A stretch of DNA of 40,718 nt from Candidatus Gastranaerophilales bacterium (GTDB lineage: Bacteria > Cyanobacteriota > Vampirovibrionia > Gastranaerophilales > Gastranaerophilaceae), in NCBI GenBank assembly GCA_944325095.1, contig CALUYV010000010.1:1-40718 (forward strand). The letters are read 5' to 3'. A program made the translations under genes and the position numbers. Shown one piece after another: positions 6,804 through 15,516 of the stretch; position 1 is the first letter of the stretch; every line of letters starts with the position of its first letter. Under the pieces are notes generated by a model. That model had not been told where the DNA came from and did no database searches. It was given only the letters and a program-made list of their open reading frames with translations.

Positions 6804-8673
6804 CAGAATTTCTGTCAAGCATAACCATAAGAATTGATATATCTGCAGGTTTCACACCACCGATTCTGGCAGCCTGAGCAAGCGTTTTCGGCTGAATTTT
6901 TGCTAATTTTTCTTTTGTTTCGGAGGAAATATGTTCAATTTTTGAATAATCAATATCTTCAGGAATTTTAAATTTTTCCAACTTTCCTGCATTTTCAACC
7001 TGTTCTTCCTGCCTTTTTATATACCCGTCATATTTAATTATTACCTCAATCTGTTCATAAACATCTTTTGGAATATTTAATTCTTTTGTATTATTATCAA
7101 GTTCCTGTATTGTTTTATAAGTAATATTCGGGCGTTTCAAAAGTTCTGATGCACGTATTCCCCTATCAATATGCTCTTCATATTTTGCAAGAATAGCGTT
7201 TGTATTTTCATCAGGTGAAATTTTTACATTTTCAAGCCGTTCTTTTTCTTCTTTTATAAGTCTTTGTTTATTTAAAAATCTTTCATACTGCTCATCATCA
7301 ATAAGTCCGATTTTATGACCGATTGGCATTAATCGTTCATCTGCGTTGTCCTGCCGCAGCAATAAGCGGTATTCCGAGCGGGATGTGAGCATTCTGTAAG
7401 GGTCTTGAATATCTTTTGTTACAAGGTCATCTATCAATGTTCCTGTGTATGATGAACTTCTTGAAAGTTCCAGCATTTCGGAATTATTTATGTAATTAAA
7501 CGCATTTATTCCGGCAATAAGCCCTTGAGCAGCAGCTTCTTCATAACCGCTGGTGCCGTTAATTTGTCCGCCGAAAAACAGTCCTTTCACTTTTTTTGAC
7601 ATAAGTGAATGGGTTGTTTGAACAGCAGGTACATAATCATATTCAACAGCGTAGGCAGGCTTTATAATATGCGCCTTTTCCAGCCCCGGCAGACTTCTTA
7701 TCATTTTTACCTGAACATCAGCCGGCAGGCTCGTTGAAAAACCTTGAATATAGGTTTCGTAGGTACCTAAACCTTCGGGTTCAATAAAAATATGATGAGA
7801 TGGATTAGAAGCAAATCTTACGATTTTATCCTCAATTGACGGGCAGTATCTTGGCCCGACACCATGAATTAACCCCTGATACATTGGAGATTTATCAAGA
7901 TTTGCCCTTATTATTTCATGAGTTTCTTCGGTTGTTCTTGTCAGATAGCAGGGATATGTCTTTCTTATTGGTCTATCCGGTTTAAAAGAAAAGAAACTTA
8001 ATTCTTCATCTCCCGGCTGGACAGTCATTTTTGAATAATCAATTGTCCTTTTATCAACTCTTGCAGGTGTTCCTGTTTTTAATTTTTTAGTTTGAATACC
8101 CAGTTTGTGTAATGAATCCGACAAGCCGATTGCTGCCTGCTCCCCGAGCCTTCCGGCACTATATGAACGCAGACCGACAAAAATACGGCCTTCAAGAGAT
8201 GTTCCCGTTGTTAAAACTATTGCTCTTGCACTGTATTCATTGCCAAATTCATCAACGGCACCTGTAATTACATCATTCTCTGCCTTTAATTCGGTTATAC
8301 AGCACTGTTTAAGATAGATATTTTCATTGTTTTCTATTAAATTTCTCATATAACGGGTATATTCCGCTTTATCAGATTGTGCTCTGAGTGCCCTTACTGC
8401 AGGCCCTTTGGAAGAATTTAATATTTTTAACTGTAAATAAGTAGCATCAGTCACCTCACCCATCACACCGCCTAAAGCATCAACTTCACGGACTAGGGTT
8501 GATTTTGCGGGGCCGCCGACTGCAGGATTACAAGGCTGCAGTGCAATATTATCAACATTCAAAGTACAAAGCAAAACTTTTGCGCCGAGTTTTGCACAGG
8601 CAATTGCTGCTTCGCACCCTGCATGCCCTGCTCCGACAACTATTATATCAAATTGATTATTCAGGTAACTCAT
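6790..8673 (-). CDS. mnmG: tRNA uridine-5-carboxymethylaminomethyl modification enzyme MnmG (GidA)
   Basis: 627 residues, the usual MnmG length. This FAD protein acts with MnmE to build the cmnm5 group at wobble U34 of tRNAs. Visible are the Rossmann motif DIIVVGAGHAGCEAA near the N-terminus, the conserved CNPAVGGPAKSTLVREVDALGG block, LKTGTPARVD, FFGGQINGTSGYEEAAAQGL and a C-terminal helical domain ending RIGGVKPADISILM. The ATG at 8673 is chosen over an in-frame start at 8691 because the latter places its first codons across the -10 element. No Shine-Dalgarno is present. mnmE is not in the window. Confidence 0.95.
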   Translation of the reverse strand: MSYLNNQFDIIVVGAGHAGCEAAIACAKLGAKVLLCTLNVDNIALQPCNPAVGGPAKSTLVREVDALGGVMGEVTDATYLQLKILNSSKGPAVRALRAQSDKAEYTRYMRNLIENNENIYLKQCCITELKAENDVITGAVDEFGNEYSARAIVLTTGTSLEGRIFVGLRSYSAGRLGEQAAIGLSDSLHKLGIQTKKLKTGTPARVDKRTIDYSKMTVQPGDEELSFFSFKPDRPIRKTYPCYLTRTTEETHEIIRANLDKSPMYQGLIHGVGPRYCPSIEDKIVRFASNPSHHIFIEPEGLGTYETYIQGFSTSLPADVQVKMIRSLPGLEKAHIIKPAYAVEYDYVPAVQTTHSLMSKKVKGLFFGGQINGTSGYEEAAAQGLIAGINAFNYINNSEMLELSRSSSYTGTLIDDLVTKDIQDPYRMLTSRSEYRLLLRQDNADERLMPIGHKIGLIDDEQYERFLNKQRLIKEEKERLENVKISPDENTNAILAKYEEHIDRGIRASELLKRPNITYKTIQELDNNTKELNIPKDVYEQIEVIIKYDGYIKRQEEQVENAGKLEKFKIPEDIDYSKIEHISSETKEKLAKIQPKTLAQAARIGGVKPADISILMVMLDRNSVSRK

Positions 8674-8679
8674 ACAACT

Positions 8680-8685
8680 ATTATA
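8680..8685 (-). promoter_or_regulatory. -10 element at -12 to -7 of the mnmG ATG
   Basis: Minus-strand TATAAT is followed by AGTTGT and the ATG, without a Shine-Dalgarno sequence. Same geometry as at mtaB, rlmD and the formyltransferase. A leaderless transcript is predicted. Confidence 0.55.
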
Positions 8686-8720
8686 AAGCAAACATGCTGA
8701 AAATAAGTTTCTATTTTGTT

Positions 8721-10070
8721 TTAAACCTTTATTATTGCAACATTTTCGACATGATAAGTATGGCAGAACATATCAAACGGCTGTACCGACTCAACAGAAC
8801 ACCCAATATCGCAAAGGATTTTCAAATCTCTGGCAAGTGTTGCCGGATTGCAGCTGACATAAATTATATATTTATCAGAAAGACGGCAGGCTTCTTTTAA
8901 CGATTCTTCAGAACAGCCTTTGCGGGGCGGGTCAAGAATTACGGCATCAAACTTTCCGCCGGTCTGTCTGAGAAATTTTGCTGCGTCCTCATTATATATT
9001 TCAATATTTTTAATATTATTTAATTTTGCAACTTCTTTTGCTAAATCGCATGAGGCTTTGACTTCTTCGACGGTTACAACTTTTTGGCAGACATCGGATA
9101 TTGCAATTCCAAAAGAACTAATACCGGCATAAGCATCCAGCACAACAGGCGAATCGCAATTGTTTTGCAAAAATTCTTTCACATACCTGAAAATATTTTC
9201 TGCACTTTCGGGATTAACCTGAAAAAAGGTATCAGCCCCGATTTTAAAAGTTTTATCAAGAATTTTTTCTTCAATATAATCTTTTCCGAACAAACACACT
9301 GTTTTCTTTCCGAGAATAACATTTGTTTTTTGTGTATTAAAATTTATACACACACCGTTTACTTCATCAAAATTTTCATAAATAAGTTTTGCAAATTCAT
9401 TGAATTTAGACAAAACTTTATCTGCATTAACAACAAGCACCACAAGATTTTTATTATTAACGGCCGAGTTTCTGATAACAACATGACGCAAATCACCGGA
9501 ATGAGTTTTTTCACGATATCCCTGAATATTACAAATTCCTGCCTTTTCTCTTATAAATTCAATAATTTTGTCACAGATTTCAGGCTGAATAGGACAATGT
9601 TTTATATTAACAAGGTCATGAGTTTTTGGTTTGTAGTATCCTGCCAGTATTCTGCCTGAAACTTTTGTCTGAGATACGGGATATTGAATTTTATGCCTGT
9701 AATTTTTTATTTTCGGACTCGGTATTGTGTTTGGAATATTTATATCAAGATGAGCAATATTTTTCATTGCATCCTGAGTTATTTCTTTTTTTATTTCGAG
9801 TTGTTTCTCATATTTTATATTTTGAATCTGGCATGCTCCGCAAACTTTATACATAGGACAAAACGGCTCAACCCTGTCTGCTGAAGGATGTATTATTTCG
9901 ATAATTTCACCAATTGCAAAGTTTTTATTAATTTTCGTTATTTTAACTTTAACCTCATCATCAGGGCAGGAATTTTCAACAAAAACCACAAAACCCTCAA
10001 TCCGTGCAATTCCTGCGCCAAGATTGGTTATTTTTTCAATTCGAGTAATATATTCATCGTTAAGTTTCAT
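8721..10070 (-). CDS. rlmD: 23S rRNA (uracil-C5)-methyltransferase, RlmD/TrmA family
   Basis: 449 residues. SAM-dependent m5U methyltransferase. An N-terminal TRAM domain (residues 1-60) is followed by the 4Fe-4S cysteines of RlmD-type enzymes (C71, C77 and C80 in FCPMYKVCGACQ, and a later KHCP). The methyltransferase core shows VLDAYAGISSFGIA, VILDPPRKGC and the nucleophile motif YVSCNPATLARD. The iron-sulphur cysteines favour 23S rRNA methylation (m5U1939 or m5U747) over TrmA, but the exact uridine cannot be read from sequence. The ATG at 10070 follows TATAAT by six bases with no ribosome-binding site. Divergent from the lipoprotein gene. Confidence 0.85.
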   Translation of the reverse strand: MKLNDEYITRIEKITNLGAGIARIEGFVVFVENSCPDDEVKVKITKINKNFAIGEIIEIIHPSADRVEPFCPMYKVCGACQIQNIKYEKQLEIKKEITQDAMKNIAHLDINIPNTIPSPKIKNYRHKIQYPVSQTKVSGRILAGYYKPKTHDLVNIKHCPIQPEICDKIIEFIREKAGICNIQGYREKTHSGDLRHVVIRNSAVNNKNLVVLVVNADKVLSKFNEFAKLIYENFDEVNGVCINFNTQKTNVILGKKTVCLFGKDYIEEKILDKTFKIGADTFFQVNPESAENIFRYVKEFLQNNCDSPVVLDAYAGISSFGIAISDVCQKVVTVEEVKASCDLAKEVAKLNNIKNIEIYNEDAAKFLRQTGGKFDAVILDPPRKGCSEESLKEACRLSDKYIIYVSCNPATLARDLKILCDIGCSVESVQPFDMFCHTYHVENVAIIKV

Positions 10071-10076
10071 ATTGTG

Positions 10077-10082
10077 ATTATA
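10077..10082 (-). promoter_or_regulatory. -10 element at -12 to -7 of the rlmD ATG
   Basis: Minus-strand TATAAT, then CACAAT, then ATG. No Shine-Dalgarno sequence. A leaderless transcript is predicted. Confidence 0.55.
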
Positions 10083-10102
10083 CCTTAAATATTCTTTATA
10101 TT

Positions 10103-10131
10103 TTTACATCTTTTGAAAAATATGTTATTAT
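10103..10131 (+). promoter_or_regulatory. promoter of the lipoprotein gene
   Basis: TTTACA (10103-10108), a 17-base spacer and TATTAT (10126-10131). Predicted start near 10138, giving a leader of about 24 bases that contains GGGGAG before the ATG at 10162. It contrasts with the leaderless promoter on the opposite strand. Confidence 0.6.
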
Positions 10132-10161
10132 AAATCATAATCAAATTAGGGGAGAGTTACC

Positions 10162-11052
10162 ATGAAAAAATTATTGATATCAATGTTATTATTAGTTCCG
10201 ATGCTTGCGGGATGTGCAAGTGTTGATACAAAAATCACAATAAACAATGACAGATCAGCATCGGTTGCTTCTTCAATATCTTACGAAGGAGATTTGTCCG
10301 ATAAATCAGATGTGAATGCAATACTGCTTCATGAAAATTATTCAAACTATTTAGATCCGTCATATCAGGTTGAAAAGGCTTTTAACTCAAAATTATCAAC
10401 TATTATCGCAACAAAAGAAGTTAAAGACCTTGCTAAAAACGATTTAGATTTGTCATCACTCGGATTTACAACAAATCTGCCTGCTAAAAAGTTTATCGAG
10501 TACAGAAAAAGTTTTCTTGTAAAATCTTTTAATATTGATTGTACCTACGATTACACAAAAGAAGCAGATAAGTATAAAAACATTGATGCTAAAAAACTCA
10601 CACAGAAAAAAGATGAAGATACAAAAGGCTTAAAACCTGAATATTATCAACGTTATGCAGACAAATCAGAAACGGAATCCGTGAATAATGATTTTGCAGA
10701 AAATGTAGATTCTACAGTTCTGCCTCAGCCAAAAGAAACAAAACCGGCGAAAAAAGAATCTCCAAAAACTACAGAACCGGCGGAGGAAAAACCTTTCACA
10801 TCATCAATTAGTATCCAGCTCCCTGCACCTGCATTTTATAACAATGCAGATACAACAGAAGGAAATGTTTATACATGGAATATTAAAACTGATGAACCTA
10901 CTGATATAAAACTGCAATATGTTCAGTATGACGGTTTTGCAATAGGCATTATTATTGCTGCCGGCATTGTTATTCTGATTCTCGGAGCAATGAAGATTAT
11001 CAAGCACGAAAATCAGAAACGAATCGGCAATTCAGAAAATTTAATTAAATAG
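10162..11052 (+). CDS. lipoprotein with C-terminal membrane anchor (LppM/DUF3153-like)
   Basis: 296 residues. The lipoprotein signal peptide MKKLLISMLLLVPMLAGC has a canonical lipobox (LAGC, Cys18). The mature part opens VDTKITINNDRSASVASSISYEG, as in the beta-rich LppM/DUF3153 domains of actinobacteria and cyanobacteria. A Lys/Glu/Pro-rich linker (residues about 190-212) leads to a second beta segment, then one transmembrane helix (FAIGIIIAAGIVILILGAMKII, residues about 256-277) and a short basic tail. Anchoring at both ends is typical of that family. Function unknown; membrane stress or permeability roles have been proposed for relatives. GGGGAG precedes the ATG. Monocistronic, closed by a terminator. 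Confidence 0.75.
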   Translation: MKKLLISMLLLVPMLAGCASVDTKITINNDRSASVASSISYEGDLSDKSDVNAILLHENYSNYLDPSYQVEKAFNSKLSTIIATKEVKDLAKNDLDLSSLGFTTNLPAKKFIEYRKSFLVKSFNIDCTYDYTKEADKYKNIDAKKLTQKKDEDTKGLKPEYYQRYADKSETESVNNDFAENVDSTVLPQPKETKPAKKESPKTTEPAEEKPFTSSISIQLPAPAFYNNADTTEGNVYTWNIKTDEPTDIKLQYVQYDGFAIGIIIAAGIVILILGAMKIIKHENQKRIGNSENLIK

Positions 11053-11070
11053 CAGTTAAAATTGACTTTC

Positions 11071-11096
11071 AGGGCTGAAAATTTCAGCCCTTTTTA
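11071..11096 (+). terminator. rho-independent terminator after the lipoprotein gene
   Basis: AGGGCTGA pairs with TCAGCCCT around an AAATT loop (11071-11091), followed by a run of T. The convergent gene's stop codon lies just beyond it. Confidence 0.8.
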
Positions 11097-11097
11097 T

Positions 11098-11676
11098 TTA
11101 CCAGATTAATTCATCACAATTGCTGATTTTGACTTCTTCAAATATCTTTTCAACTGCATTTTTAGGGGTTTTAAAAACATCTTTGCTAACCGTATTTAAC
11201 AGTTCCGAACCAATAATCCACTCATCTGCCAAAGAAGAGTATGCAATATTATTAGCATAATCCCCGCCCCTGAAAAATGAAAACGGGATAAACAGTTTAT
11301 CCATGAAATTCAGGAAAAAATCAAAAACTTTAGGACTGTTCGGACTGTTTGGATTGAAATTTTTAGACCCGAGAATAAAACCCTGAAGATATGGACTATC
11401 TATATCCAGTTTTGAAGTAATAAACTTTTCAATCTTTTTAAAATTACTATTTTCAGCCATTGACGGACAAATATGCAGCAGCATAACTTTCAAACCGTCA
11501 GTAAAACCCGCAGCAGTACAATCATAAATATCCGTAGTTGCAGCCTTGTCTGATATTACACTCTGCTTTACCGTCCACGGGTAATTTACATAGTTCCTTT
11601 TACCGTAATGAACTTCTTTATCAAAAGCATTCATGCTTGTCAATTTTATTCTTGATTGAAAACTTACATTATCCAT
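11098..11676 (-). CDS. unknown protein with VSFQS-type N-terminus and a Cys/His pair
   Basis: 192 residues with no signal peptide. Starts MDNVSFQSRIKLTS, an N-terminus like that of the 4947-5765 protein. The middle reads IYDCTAAGFTDGLKVMLLHIC: C53 and H68 are 15 residues apart, around a small/Gly-rich stretch and a hydrophobic strand. That layout resembles the Cys/His pair of CheD-type and CNF/BLF1-type glutamine deamidases. This is a weak, motif-level resemblance and I do not claim the function. The second half (LQGFILGSKNFNPNSP, FFLNFMDKLFIPFSFFRGGDY, SLADEWIIGSELL) is unfamiliar. AAGGT precedes the ATG. Stands alone. Confidence 0.65.
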   Translation of the reverse strand: MDNVSFQSRIKLTSMNAFDKEVHYGKRNYVNYPWTVKQSVISDKAATTDIYDCTAAGFTDGLKVMLLHICPSMAENSNFKKIEKFITSKLDIDSPYLQGFILGSKNFNPNSPNSPKVFDFFLNFMDKLFIPFSFFRGGDYANNIAYSSLADEWIIGSELLNTVSKDVFKTPKNAVEKIFEEVKISNCDELIW

Positions 11677-11762
11677 AATTTTACCTTTGTATAATGTTAA
11701 AAGTCAGTAAAAATTATTTTTGCCTGTTTCCAACCAAATTTTACGATATGTTAAATATTATT

Positions 11763-14054
11763 CTAAATTCGTTTTAATTCGTATATTCTAAACTCACCCG
11801 GATCGAGTTTGCCGAAATGAATTTTCTCCATGCCTTCAAGTTTTTGCGGCTCAAAATCTTTTTCTTTTAAAATATACTCATTGGTAAGGACAAAATCCCC
11901 CGGAATATAAACTTCTTTATCAAAAACAGAATAACCTTCTACAACTTCTTTGTAATTTTCACCTGTCGGTGCTGTTTTTGTAACTTTTTCCGTCGGATAT
12001 TTGTAATTTGCCACAATTAAATATGCTGTTTTTGCAGGAACCATGGTAATCAGCCATGAGCAAAAACCGTCATCGTCGCATGTAATAATCCGGGATTCTC
12101 CCTTGTTAATTATCTTGTTATTTTTTACAAACCGGTCAATAGCATCAAATACGGTGTAAAAATCTTCACTAACAGCCCTTTTCATTGCTACTTCTTCACC
12201 GATTGTATATTCTATACCGCCTTGAGTGAAACTTTCATCACCGTCAACATACATCATAGGTCTTTGCGCATATTTGCCGCCCGGCAGGAATTTATATTTA
12301 AACCATTTAAACAGAGCACCTTTTTCGCCAAGTTGCGCCGGATACTGGTCTATACAGTGAAATTCACCGTCCTGATTGTTATAGGTTTTCAAAATAGAAA
12401 GCATATTGCCCTTTTTGAATTTTTCATTGTAATTTGTAAGGTCTTGATTATCTTCCGTTATTTTAACAGGAGTTTTATCAAACTGGGATACAATGTCATT
12501 GCCCCACAGAAGGTTGAATTTCATATCCTGATGATATTCTTTATAGTATCTGTCCCAGAGCATGTATTCAGCAAGGGTTGCAAAATACGGAATTTCTTTT
12601 TTCATTGCGGTATTAAGTTTATTCAAAACATATCTCGGTGCTCTGTAACTTATCGGAACTCCGTTGCGTTCTGAAACTTCATCCACAACATGATCAATAT
12701 GATCAATCCTGAAACCATCAAAATTGTAATCTTTCTGCAACTGTTTCATACATTTTATAAATAAAGTTACAACATCTTCATTAAATTTACCGTTTTCGAG
12801 ATTGACAAAGTAATACGGGGTCTGGCAGTCTAAATTAGCAAACACAGTAACATCGTCGCCTTTATAGTCATAATGTCTGAATACAGGATAACCGCCGCAC
12901 TCGCTCATACCGTCATAAACAGGAATACCGGCAGAACACCATGCACCGCCCGGTGCAGGCCACAAACCTTCCTTCATCAAAATTTGAATAGTATCAACCT
13001 GTTTTGTTATATCTTTTTCTTCAAGATTCTTTTTATCAGGTTTAAATTCATGAATTTTTGCAACAAGTTCTTTTACTCTTTTATGCAATTTTATCTGATA
13101 ACTGCGTTCAAGCATTGTATTTGAGAATTTCTTTTTATGCTCAATAATAATTCCGTCAAAGTTATTATAAAGTTCCTGATAAGCAGGGCTTAAATCTCCG
13201 GAACTTCCCTGCAGTTTTTGTAAATAAACTTCTTTAACTATCTGGATATCTTCCGGATCATTATCCTTTGATAAAAATTCCGCAACTTCTTCCACCTTTG
13301 CAGCCAGTTGTTTTTGGAGTTCTGCTATATCATACCAGCGGGCAACCTGCGGATTGGCAAGTACGAATTTTGAAAACCTGCCGGTTTGAGGAAGTATGTC
13401 ATAAATTACCGGATGTCCGGCAAGTTGTGCCATTTCAATAAAAGTCTGCACCTGCTGTTTGACATCAAGACCTGTTAATTCTTCAATTTTTGAATCGTTT
13501 AACCTGTCGCTGACCTCGTTACTTTTCGGAAGATATGCACATCCGAATTCTCTCGGATGGAAAGGTATTAAATAAATTGTTGTATTATAAATTCCTGACT
13601 CTTTATTACCGGTAGGCAGAATAAGAAGTTGTTTGAGCCAGTCAAAAAACTTGCCCGGCTCTTCTGATTTGTTGCCGTTGCCAAGGGCTGCAAGATTTAT
13701 CAATTTTATATCATGGCCTTCTTTTATGAACCAGTCGGAATTTTTCTCCTGATTTCTTGCAAGAACACTTATTTGATTATTTTTAAAATGGAATTTACCG
13801 TCTTTGAATACATTATTTTGTTTCCATTTTTCTTCAAGGGCAAAAAGAACTTCCTCGTTAGTTAACTCATCCAGTGCTTTTTGATATGAATAAGTCAAAT
13901 AACCGTACTTTTTCATGTGCAGAGATAAAAACTTCTTACGAAGTTCCGGAATATTGTCAGCCGGATATGCCTTCTTGAGGGCTTCGTAAACTCTGTTTAA
14001 TTCTGCATCTTTTGCTAAACTATGCTCTTTTTTCTTGAATAGTAAATTTAACAT
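11763..14054 (-). CDS. divergent alpha-amylase family (GH13-like) glycoside hydrolase or transferase
   Basis: 763 residues, cytoplasmic (no signal peptide). Region II of GH13 is clear: FDGFRIDHIDHVVDE with the likely nucleophile D451. The acid/base is probably E496 in FATLAEYMLWDRYY. Region I is unusual (VIYDILPQTGRFSK near 217-228, where DxxxNH is normal), and a possible region IV is MYVDGDESF (601-609). A long helical segment (about 240-360) separates regions I and II. A beta domain at the C-terminus ends FGKLDPGEFRIYELKRI. It probably acts on alpha-glucans or glucosides; the specificity is not readable. AGGGAGA precedes the ATG. Monocistronic. Confidence 0.7.
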   Translation of the reverse strand: MLNLLFKKKEHSLAKDAELNRVYEALKKAYPADNIPELRKKFLSLHMKKYGYLTYSYQKALDELTNEEVLFALEEKWKQNNVFKDGKFHFKNNQISVLARNQEKNSDWFIKEGHDIKLINLAALGNGNKSEEPGKFFDWLKQLLILPTGNKESGIYNTTIYLIPFHPREFGCAYLPKSNEVSDRLNDSKIEELTGLDVKQQVQTFIEMAQLAGHPVIYDILPQTGRFSKFVLANPQVARWYDIAELQKQLAAKVEEVAEFLSKDNDPEDIQIVKEVYLQKLQGSSGDLSPAYQELYNNFDGIIIEHKKKFSNTMLERSYQIKLHKRVKELVAKIHEFKPDKKNLEEKDITKQVDTIQILMKEGLWPAPGGAWCSAGIPVYDGMSECGGYPVFRHYDYKGDDVTVFANLDCQTPYYFVNLENGKFNEDVVTLFIKCMKQLQKDYNFDGFRIDHIDHVVDEVSERNGVPISYRAPRYVLNKLNTAMKKEIPYFATLAEYMLWDRYYKEYHQDMKFNLLWGNDIVSQFDKTPVKITEDNQDLTNYNEKFKKGNMLSILKTYNNQDGEFHCIDQYPAQLGEKGALFKWFKYKFLPGGKYAQRPMMYVDGDESFTQGGIEYTIGEEVAMKRAVSEDFYTVFDAIDRFVKNNKIINKGESRIITCDDDGFCSWLITMVPAKTAYLIVANYKYPTEKVTKTAPTGENYKEVVEGYSVFDKEVYIPGDFVLTNEYILKEKDFEPQKLEGMEKIHFGKLDPGEFRIYELKRI

Positions 14055-14166
14055 AAATATCTCCCTATGACATACAATTTATATCATAACCCAAAAAAAA
14101 TATATAACAACTTCTAATATTCCCCGGTCAGGTAATAGTTTTAAAATCTTAACGATATAAGGTAAA

Positions 14167-14191
14167 GATAAACTAAAAGAGTTAGTTTATC
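14167..14191. promoter_or_regulatory. perfect inverted repeat upstream of the response-regulator gene
   Basis: GATAAACTA (14167-14175) and TAGTTTATC (14183-14191) are perfect inverse complements around a seven-base centre. They lie 27 bases before the ATG at 14219 and upstream of the ribosome-binding site. It could be an operator for a dimeric regulator, possibly the gene's own product, or a 5'-leader hairpin. No T-run follows, so a terminator is unlikely. Confidence 0.5.
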
Positions 14192-14218
14192 ACAGATATT
14201 AGAGGGAGAGATTTATTT

Positions 14219-14893
14219 ATGGATACAAAACAAAAACAAATATCTATAATTATCGTAGAAGATTTTAAGTTAACAAGAGTAGGATTGAGATGTGCATTAA
14301 ATGCTAATCCTGATTTAGAAGTAATTGCCGAGTGCGAGGATGCGGTAGAGGGGATAAAACAAATTCAAAATTTAAAACCAGATGTTGTTCTGATGGATCT
14401 GGGACTTCCTATGATGAACGGAATAGAAGCAATGGTCAAAATCAGAGAATTCTCCTCCGATGTAAAAATTATTGCATTAACATCCCATGACAGAGAAGAA
14501 GAGGTCGTTGCAGCCTTGAGTTCAGGTGCAAATGCATATTGCCTCAAAGACATTGATCCGGTAAAATTGGCTGATGTTATAAGAGATGTATCAAATGGAG
14601 TCTGCTGGATTGATTCAATGGTTTCTAATCTTGCTCTCAAAGCAATACCAAAAGCAGAAAGCACAAACTTCCTCACCGGCAAAATTTCTGATCAATCAAG
14701 GATTCCTTTAACCGAACGTGAATTTGAAGTATTAAAACACCTTGTTGCAGGAAAAAGTAATACCGAAATTGCAAAAGAACTAATTGTGAGTGTTCACACC
14801 GCAAAAGCCCATGTCTGCTCAATATTACAAAAGATGTGTGTTAACGACAGAGTACAGGCAGCAGTAAAAGCCGTCAAAGAAGGTATGGTTTAA
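14219..14893 (+). CDS. NarL/FixJ-family response regulator
   Basis: 224 residues. Receiver domain (residues 8-125): acidic pocket E14/D15, phospho-acceptor D60 in VVLMDLGLPMMNG, T88 and K110 in the conserved positions, so phosphorylation looks possible. LuxR-type helix-turn-helix (about 162-222): LTEREFEVLKHLVAGKSNTEIAKEL and SVHTAKAHVCSILQKM. It is therefore a DNA-binding transcription factor controlled by a histidine kinase. No kinase gene is nearby, making it an orphan regulator. A strong GAGGGAGAG precedes the ATG, with a perfect inverted repeat just upstream. Its stop overlaps the convergent maf by four bases. Confidence 0.9.
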   Translation: MDTKQKQISIIIVEDFKLTRVGLRCALNANPDLEVIAECEDAVEGIKQIQNLKPDVVLMDLGLPMMNGIEAMVKIREFSSDVKIIALTSHDREEEVVAALSSGANAYCLKDIDPVKLADVIRDVSNGVCWIDSMVSNLALKAIPKAESTNFLTGKISDQSRIPLTEREFEVLKHLVAGKSNTEIAKELIVSVHTAKAHVCSILQKMCVNDRVQAAVKAVKEGMV

Positions 14894-15456
14894 AAATCTT
14901 CCAGCATCTCGAGCAGTGTTGTTGAAGGAAGTCCTATAACATTATCAAGACTTCCTTGAACCTGCCGGACATACCCTTCCGGAAGTTCCTGTATTCCGTA
15001 GGAACCCGCTTTGTCATACGGTTTAAAATTATCTATATAATAATTTATCTGCTCTTCCGTGAGGTCATTAAATGTTACATAAGTCGTAGTAGATTTAATT
15101 TTATAAGCCATATTTAAAGAATTTATAAGTGCAATACCGGTTACAACAAAATGAGTCCGTCCCGAAAGACTTGTTAACATTTCATGCGCTTCCGGGCGAT
15201 TCTGCGGTTTGCCTAAAATTCTGTTATCAATAACAACAATTGTATCAGCTCCGATTATTGTATAATCCTTCCCTTCAAAATCACGGGCAACAGCAAGAGC
15301 CTTGTTGTAAGCAAGACTTTCTGCATAATCATAAGAAAAAACCGTCCTCTCGTGCGGTTCTGCATAAGTTGACGGAATGATTGTAAAATCCAATTTTGTT
15401 GTTTTCAGAATATCGGCTCTTCTGGGAGAAGAAGAAGCCAGGATAATTTTTCCCAT
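14890..15456 (-). CDS. maf: Maf-family nucleoside triphosphate pyrophosphatase
   Basis: 188 residues, normal for Maf. Opens with the signature ILASSSPRRADIL and continues with the conserved IIGADTIVVIDNRILGKPQN, MLTSLSGRTHFVVTGIAL and DKAGSYGIQE blocks. Maf proteins hydrolyse dTTP/UTP or modified nucleotides to the monophosphate, and overexpression of some blocks septation. AAGGAG precedes the ATG. It lies downstream of a small unknown gene on the same strand (60-base gap), so co-transcription is possible. Confidence 0.9.
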   Translation of the reverse strand: MGKIILASSSPRRADILKTTKLDFTIIPSTYAEPHERTVFSYDYAESLAYNKALAVARDFEGKDYTIIGADTIVVIDNRILGKPQNRPEAHEMLTSLSGRTHFVVTGIALINSLNMAYKIKSTTTYVTFNDLTEEQINYYIDNFKPYDKAGSYGIQELPEGYVRQVQGSLDNVIGLPSTTLLEMLEDF

Positions 15457-15516
15457 TATGAGTCTCCTTGTTACTTACTTTTAACTTAAAAGAAGTAACA
15501 ATTCAACTCAAAACTT

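Noticed and set aside
9084-9659. Long plus-strand open frame (191 codons) within 8721-10070
   Set aside because: It lies antisense to rlmD, whose motifs are unmistakable. Its product is low-complexity (Phe, Ile, Asn, Lys) as expected of a shadow frame.
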